A DNA stretch of 6,694 bases from Thermoplasmata archaeon (GTDB lineage: Archaea; Thermoplasmatota; Thermoplasmata; Lutacidiplasmatales; UBA184): the NCBI GenBank assembly GCA_030043855.1, contig JASHWW010000038.1, forward strand, positions 1 through 6,694, given 5' to 3'. How positions within the stretch are numbered: position 1 is the first letter of the stretch; each line of letters begins with the position of its first letter. Below the pieces are notes generated by a model. It had not been told where the DNA came from. It worked only from the letters and a program-made list of their open reading frames with translations, and ran no database searches. Positions 4,908-6,694 of this stretch are shown piece after piece. The position numbers and the translations under genes were made by a program.

Positions 4908-6488
4908 GTGTCCGGCACCGCCGGCCCGATCCCGTCCGGCAGCGGGGCGACCGAGCTCGACCGGATCCGCGCGCTCGTTGCGTCCCAGTTCCCCGTCTAC
5001 GAGACGCGGATCGGACCCCAATCGGTCCTCCTCGCGGTCCACCTCGATCCGGCGACCCTCGAGGGGCGATTCGACCGCCTGCGCCAGGACCTCTGGGAGC
5101 AGGGGTACATCCCGCTGCTCCGTCGCGAGGGCGGCGAGGACTTCGTCGAGGTCCTGCGACGCCCGCGCGCTCGCCGCTCGCGCGAATGGGTCAACGTGGC
5201 GCTGCTGCTCGCGACCGTCGCGACCACCGTATTCGCGGGAGCGATGATCTGGCTCACGTACGTCGGCGGGGTCTCCCTGACGGTCACGGACTTCGTCGAC
5301 GGGGGCCTCTTCTTCGCGGGCCCGCTCCTCGCGATCCTCGGGGTCCACGAGTTCGCGCACTACTGGATGGCCCGGCGACGGCGGCTCGACGCATCGCTCC
5401 CGTACTTCATTCCGATCCCGCCGCCGTTCCTGTTCGGGACGTTCGGGGCGTTCGTGAGCATCCGCGAGCCGTTCCCGGACCGGAAGGCGCTCTTCGACGT
5501 CGGGGTCGCCGGCCCGATCGCAGGGTTCGCACTGTCGGTTCCGATCGCGCTCGCCGGACTCGTCCTCTCCGCGCACTCGCCGGTCCTGCCGGCGAGCTAC
5601 TGCGGGCCGTCGTTCCTCGGCCAGAGCTACGGCAACATCCTGCTCGGTCCGTCGCTGTTCTGGTGGGTCCTCTCCCAATTCCTCCCACCGGGGCTCCTCA
5701 ACCTGCACCCCCTGGCGCTGGCGGGCTGGGTGGGGATCTTCATCACGGCGATCAACCTCCTTCCGGCCGGCTCCCTCGACGGCGGGCACGTCTTCCGGGC
5801 GCTCCTCGGCGACCGGGCCCGGTTCGTCAGCTACGCCGCCGCGATCCTGCTGTTCGGTTTCGGGTTCTTCTATTACGGCTGGCTGCTGTTCGCGATCCTC
5901 GTCCTGTTGCTCGGGTTGCGGCACCCGCCCCCCCTCAACGACCGGACCCCGCTCGACGCGAAGCGGTACGTCGTCGGCGCGCTCGTCGCCGTGGTGCTGG
6001 TCAGCGGCTTCGTCATCGTCCCCCTGTCGACGCCGCCGGGGACCGTCTCCTTCTCGAACGCGGAGGTGCAGATCCCCGGTGTCACGCCGCCCGGCGCCGC
6101 CATCGCCGCGAACCTGTCGGCCGAGGTGACCAACGGCGACCCGGTCCCGCACGGCTACGCCTTCACCGCGACCGTCACCACCGTCGTCGTCGCCAACGGT
6201 ACGTCGAATCGGACGCTCAATGCCTCCGAGCTCGCCGCGTGGGCGACCACGCTCGAGTGGCGGTACGTCCTCCCGAACGGCACCACCGTCGAACTGACCG
6301 GCCCGACCGCCACGCTGCCCGGCGTCGACGAGGTGACGATCAATGCGACCTCGACGATCTCGCTCGGGATCGACTTCTGGAACTCGGCGGCTGCGGTCGT
6401 CGTGGACGTCGCTCTGGGGACGACGCAGTCGTGCGCCGAATCGGGCACGGGGACCGCCGGGACGCTGTTCAGCGCGACGTTCCCCTAG
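4908..6488 (+). CDS. site-2 protease family (M50) membrane metalloprotease with C-terminal external domain
   Basis: This 526-residue protein is an intramembrane zinc protease that would cut membrane-spanning substrates such as anchored regulators; its substrate is unknown. Residues 15-86 form a soluble alpha/beta domain before the first membrane helix (95-118). The zinc motif HEFAH is at 147-151. GTFGAFVSIREPF..DRKALFD at 177-197 leads into GVAGPIAG (199-206), a set shared by archaeal and plant EGY-like members. NLLPAGSLDGGH at 283-294 supplies the third zinc ligand, Asp291. More hydrophobic helices lie at 197-221, 265-287, 305-337 and 354-372. Residues 374-526 are a Thr/Val/Ala-rich, strand-forming tail with six N-x-S/T sequons and none before it, so the tail probably faces outside. 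All catalytic residues are present, so it should be active. GTG 4908 keeps the N-terminal domain and follows a GGGGGGA run overlapping the upstream stop. Confidence 0.92.
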   Translation: MSGTAGPIPSGSGATELDRIRALVASQFPVYETRIGPQSVLLAVHLDPATLEGRFDRLRQDLWEQGYIPLLRREGGEDFVEVLRRPRARRSREWVNVALLLATVATTVFAGAMIWLTYVGGVSLTVTDFVDGGLFFAGPLLAILGVHEFAHYWMARRRRLDASLPYFIPIPPPFLFGTFGAFVSIREPFPDRKALFDVGVAGPIAGFALSVPIALAGLVLSAHSPVLPASYCGPSFLGQSYGNILLGPSLFWWVLSQFLPPGLLNLHPLALAGWVGIFITAINLLPAGSLDGGHVFRALLGDRARFVSYAAAILLFGFGFFYYGWLLFAILVLLLGLRHPPPLNDRTPLDAKRYVVGALVAVVLVSGFVIVPLSTPPGTVSFSNAEVQIPGVTPPGAAIAANLSAEVTNGDPVPHGYAFTATVTTVVVANGTSNRTLNASELAAWATTLEWRYVLPNGTTVELTGPTATLPGVDEVTINATSTISLGIDFWNSAAAVVVDVALGTTQSCAESGTGTAGTLFSATFP

Positions 6489-6694
6489 CGCTCGTACACC
6501 CGGAACTCCCGGGTCAGGCTCCGGTGGACCCGCACGGGGACGGACAGGACCCGTCGCCACGGTGGCGCCACAGGGTCCGGCCCGCCGGGCACCACGACGA
6601 CCAGACGACCGCCCGGCCGAAGTCGGTCGGCCCACCGGGGGAGCACGCGGGCGACCAGCGCCGCGGCGTCCTCGCCGCCCGTCGGCGACGACCG
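6485..6694 (-). CDS. C-terminal part of a SAM-dependent methyltransferase, probably tRNA (guanine-10 N2) Trm-G10 type
   Basis: On the minus strand a frame is open from the window edge at 6694 to TAG at 6487-6485, giving 69 C-terminal residues. A helix (ALVARVLPRWADRL) leads into LRPGGRLVVVVPGG, the typical late helix, Gly turn and hydrophobic strand of a class I Rossmann methyltransferase. The protein then runs through a Pro-rich loop to a final strand with VHRSLTREFRVYER. A C-terminal 'HRSLTR' followed by a short strand is a mark I associate with the archaeal tRNA guanosine-10 N2-methyltransferase family (Trm-G10/Trm11-like). The SAM-binding GxGxG and the DPPY catalytic motif would lie outside the window, so the specific substrate is inferred and another class I methyltransferase cannot be excluded. 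The gene converges on the protease gene, and its stop codon overlaps that gene's stop codon by two bases. Confidence 0.65.
   Translation of the reverse strand, partial: RSSPTGGEDAAALVARVLPRWADRLRPGGRLVVVVPGGPDPVAPPWRRVLSVPVRVHRSLTREFRVYER

Noticed and set aside
4107..6635. 842-codon minus-strand open frame opposite the protease
   Set aside because: Extremely Arg/Glu/Asp/Pro-biased shadow. The real minus-strand gene at 6485-6694 is in a different frame and has a methyltransferase signature.

Overview
The window is a gene-dense stretch of roughly 70 % GC (estimated by eye) from an archaeon. The best fit is an uncultivated, high-GC member of the Thermoplasmatota. Evidence: an archaeal/eukaryotic-type phosphopantetheine adenylyltransferase carrying a DUF84-like C-terminal domain; a small protein resembling DUF5611; a DUF2116-type zinc-ribbon membrane protein; an archaeal site-2 protease; a probable archaeal Trm-G10-type tRNA methyltransferase; and AT-rich boxes about 27 bases before start codons, the spacing expected for leaderless archaeal transcripts. 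Eight genes lie on the plus strand. One partial gene on the minus strand enters from the right edge. No RNA genes, mobile elements, CRISPR arrays or long non-coding stretches are visible.

Region A (1-3212): an unrecognised partial gene, a 394-residue soluble protein overlapping it by one base (TGATG), and a 564-residue helical, coiled-coil protein. The second protein loosely resembles the N-terminal part of bacterial GTPase-associated protein 1 (GAP1-N). The end of the first gene could be the last part of a GTPase domain. If both hold, this is an archaeal GTPase/GAP1-like/coiled-coil cassette. This is the most novel part of the window and the least certain.

Region B (3233-4523): a TATA-like box drives a compact operon of a DUF2116-like zinc-ribbon/one-TM protein, CoaD with a degenerate DUF84-like tail (coenzyme A synthesis), and an unrecognised 73-residue protein that starts inside the coaD stop codon. 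The last pair is probably translationally coupled.

Region C (4554-6488): a T-rich box drives a second operon of a DUF5611-like protein and a large site-2 protease (M50). The protease has a soluble N-terminal domain and a predicted external, heavily N-glycosylated C-terminal domain.

Region D (6485-6694, minus strand): the last 69 residues of a SAM-dependent methyltransferase, probably the tRNA guanine-10 N2 type. It converges on the protease gene so tightly that the two stop codons overlap.
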